Source: JAJFUV01 sp964561215 (lineage in GTDB: Bacteria > Acidobacteriota > Terriglobia > Bryobacterales > Bryobacteraceae). Taken from it: a stretch of DNA of 64,000 bases. Positions 63,468 through 64,000 of the stretch are shown here, one piece after another (position 1 is the stretch's first letter; each line of letters starts with the position of its first letter). The stretch covers positions 1 through 64,000 of the forward strand of contig CAZLOS010000008.1 of assembly GCA_964561215.1 (NCBI GenBank), written 5' to 3'. A program made the translations under genes and the position numbers. The notes beneath the pieces are model-generated. The model was not told the origin of the DNA, ran no database searches, and worked only from the letters and a program-made list of their open reading frames with translations.

Positions 63468-64000
63468 ACTGGCTGGATGTCGTACTGGGGATTATTCTCC
63501 TCACTTCGGCCGTGGCCGGCTTCGCCAAGGGGTTGGCACGCACCACAGTGGGCTTCGCCGCCTGCGTGATCGGCTTGCTTTGCGGCTTGTGGTTTTACGG
63601 AACCGCCGGCTCGTTCCTGCTTCCGTATGTGAGTTCGCGCGGCATCGCCAGCTTCATCGGTTTCCTGCTGGTCTTCGTCGGGGCCATGGCCTTTGGCGCC
63701 CTGTTGGGCCGGATGCTCGCCGTGCTCTTCAAGTGGGCGGGTCTGGGCTGGCTGGACCGGCTGTTTGGTGGCGTGTTCGGATTGGTGCGCGGGGCGCTGA
63801 TCGCGGCGGTGATCGTAATGTTGTTGCTAGCTTTCACGCCCAAGCCGCCGCCCCGTTCGGTGGTCGGCTCGCGTATTGCTCCTTACGTGATGGACGCCGC
63901 GCGCGTGATGGCGGCGATTGCGCCACGGGAGTTGCGGGACGGCGTGCGGCAGAGCTACGAAAAAGTGAAGCAGGTCTGGTCGGATACACTGAAGAAGGGG
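63464..64000 (+). CDS. CvpA-family membrane protein (partial, 3' end outside)
   Basis: A frame starting at GTG 63464, overlapping the purC stop, runs off the window after 179 residues. It has four hydrophobic segments in the first 125 residues and the CvpA-like FAKGLARTTVGF and FGLVRGALIAAVI motifs. CvpA proteins are inner-membrane proteins tied to envelope integrity and often neighbour pur genes. The remaining C-terminal part is missing. Confidence 0.75.
   Translation, partial: MNWLDVVLGIILLTSAVAGFAKGLARTTVGFAACVIGLLCGLWFYGTAGSFLLPYVSSRGIASFIGFLLVFVGAMAFGALLGRMLAVLFKWAGLGWLDRLFGGVFGLVRGALIAAVIVMLLLAFTPKPPPRSVVGSRIAPYVMDAARVMAAIAPRELRDGVRQSYEKVKQVWSDTLKKG

Overview
The window is about 64 kb of GC-rich bacterial chromosome. 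No rRNA, tRNA, CRISPR array, insertion sequence or phage gene was recognised. The mix of genes points to an Acidobacteriota genome of the Solibacter/Bryobacter type: many exported glycoside hydrolases, DUF1080 and DUF2961 proteins, twin-arginine-exported Gfo/Idh/MocA oxidoreductases, and housekeeping genes such as hfq-hflX, rph-rdgB, ribH-nusB, lepA, accD and purC. This assignment is an inference from gene content; no marker gene was compared.

Layout. 1-6000: methyltransferases, a VOC protein, an exported hypothetical, a very small c-type cytochrome, an M28 peptidase, and a methyltransferase/methyltransferase/glycosyltransferase unit. 6000-18570: mostly housekeeping genes (rodZ-like, pgsA, hflX, hfq, polX, NUDIX, rdgB, rph, a glucose-6-phosphate-isomerase-like protein, a transglutaminase membrane protein), with two decayed genes: a CDF transporter and a DUF2961 protein. 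18529-37941: an uninterrupted minus-strand block of 18 genes for redox and hydrogen metabolism. 38217-50311: exported carbohydrate-active and sugar genes (DUF1080, phosphoglucomutase, a GH20-like protein, GH29, GH35, Gfo/Idh/MocA), a kelch remnant, thymidine kinase and nusB. 50326-64000: ribH, lepA, an HDOD protein, a second Gfo/Idh/MocA protein, an ABC-F ATPase, D-aminoacylase, accD, a cobalamin adenosyltransferase, a MerR regulator, a nucleotidyltransferase, an MFS transporter, purC and a partial cvpA.

The 18.5-38 kb block is the centre of interest. It reads, in transcription order, rex, hydC, hydB, hydA (a trimeric NAD-linked [FeFe]-hydrogenase of the electron-bifurcating type), hydG, hydF, hydE (the complete H-cluster maturation set), a free thioredoxin-like [2Fe-2S] protein, a PAS-containing sensory-type [FeFe]-hydrogenase, a SpoIIE/PP2C phosphatase, then after a 340-bp gap a MarR-family regulator with a C-terminal cysteine motif, hdrC, hdrB, hdrA, flxD/mvhD and flxC, flxB, flxA (an NADH-linked heterodisulfide-reductase-like bifurcating complex). 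Within each half most neighbouring genes overlap by a few bases.

Three copies of an 18-bp near-palindrome resembling a Rex operator were found: two upstream of rex and one upstream of the marR-hdr-flx operon. One of them starts at the predicted transcription start of a TTGACA-N17-TAATAT promoter. The sequence therefore suggests a single NADH/NAD+-responsive regulon joining hydrogen turnover, H2 sensing and an Hdr-Flx electron-bifurcating complex. Its regulation and activity are inferred.
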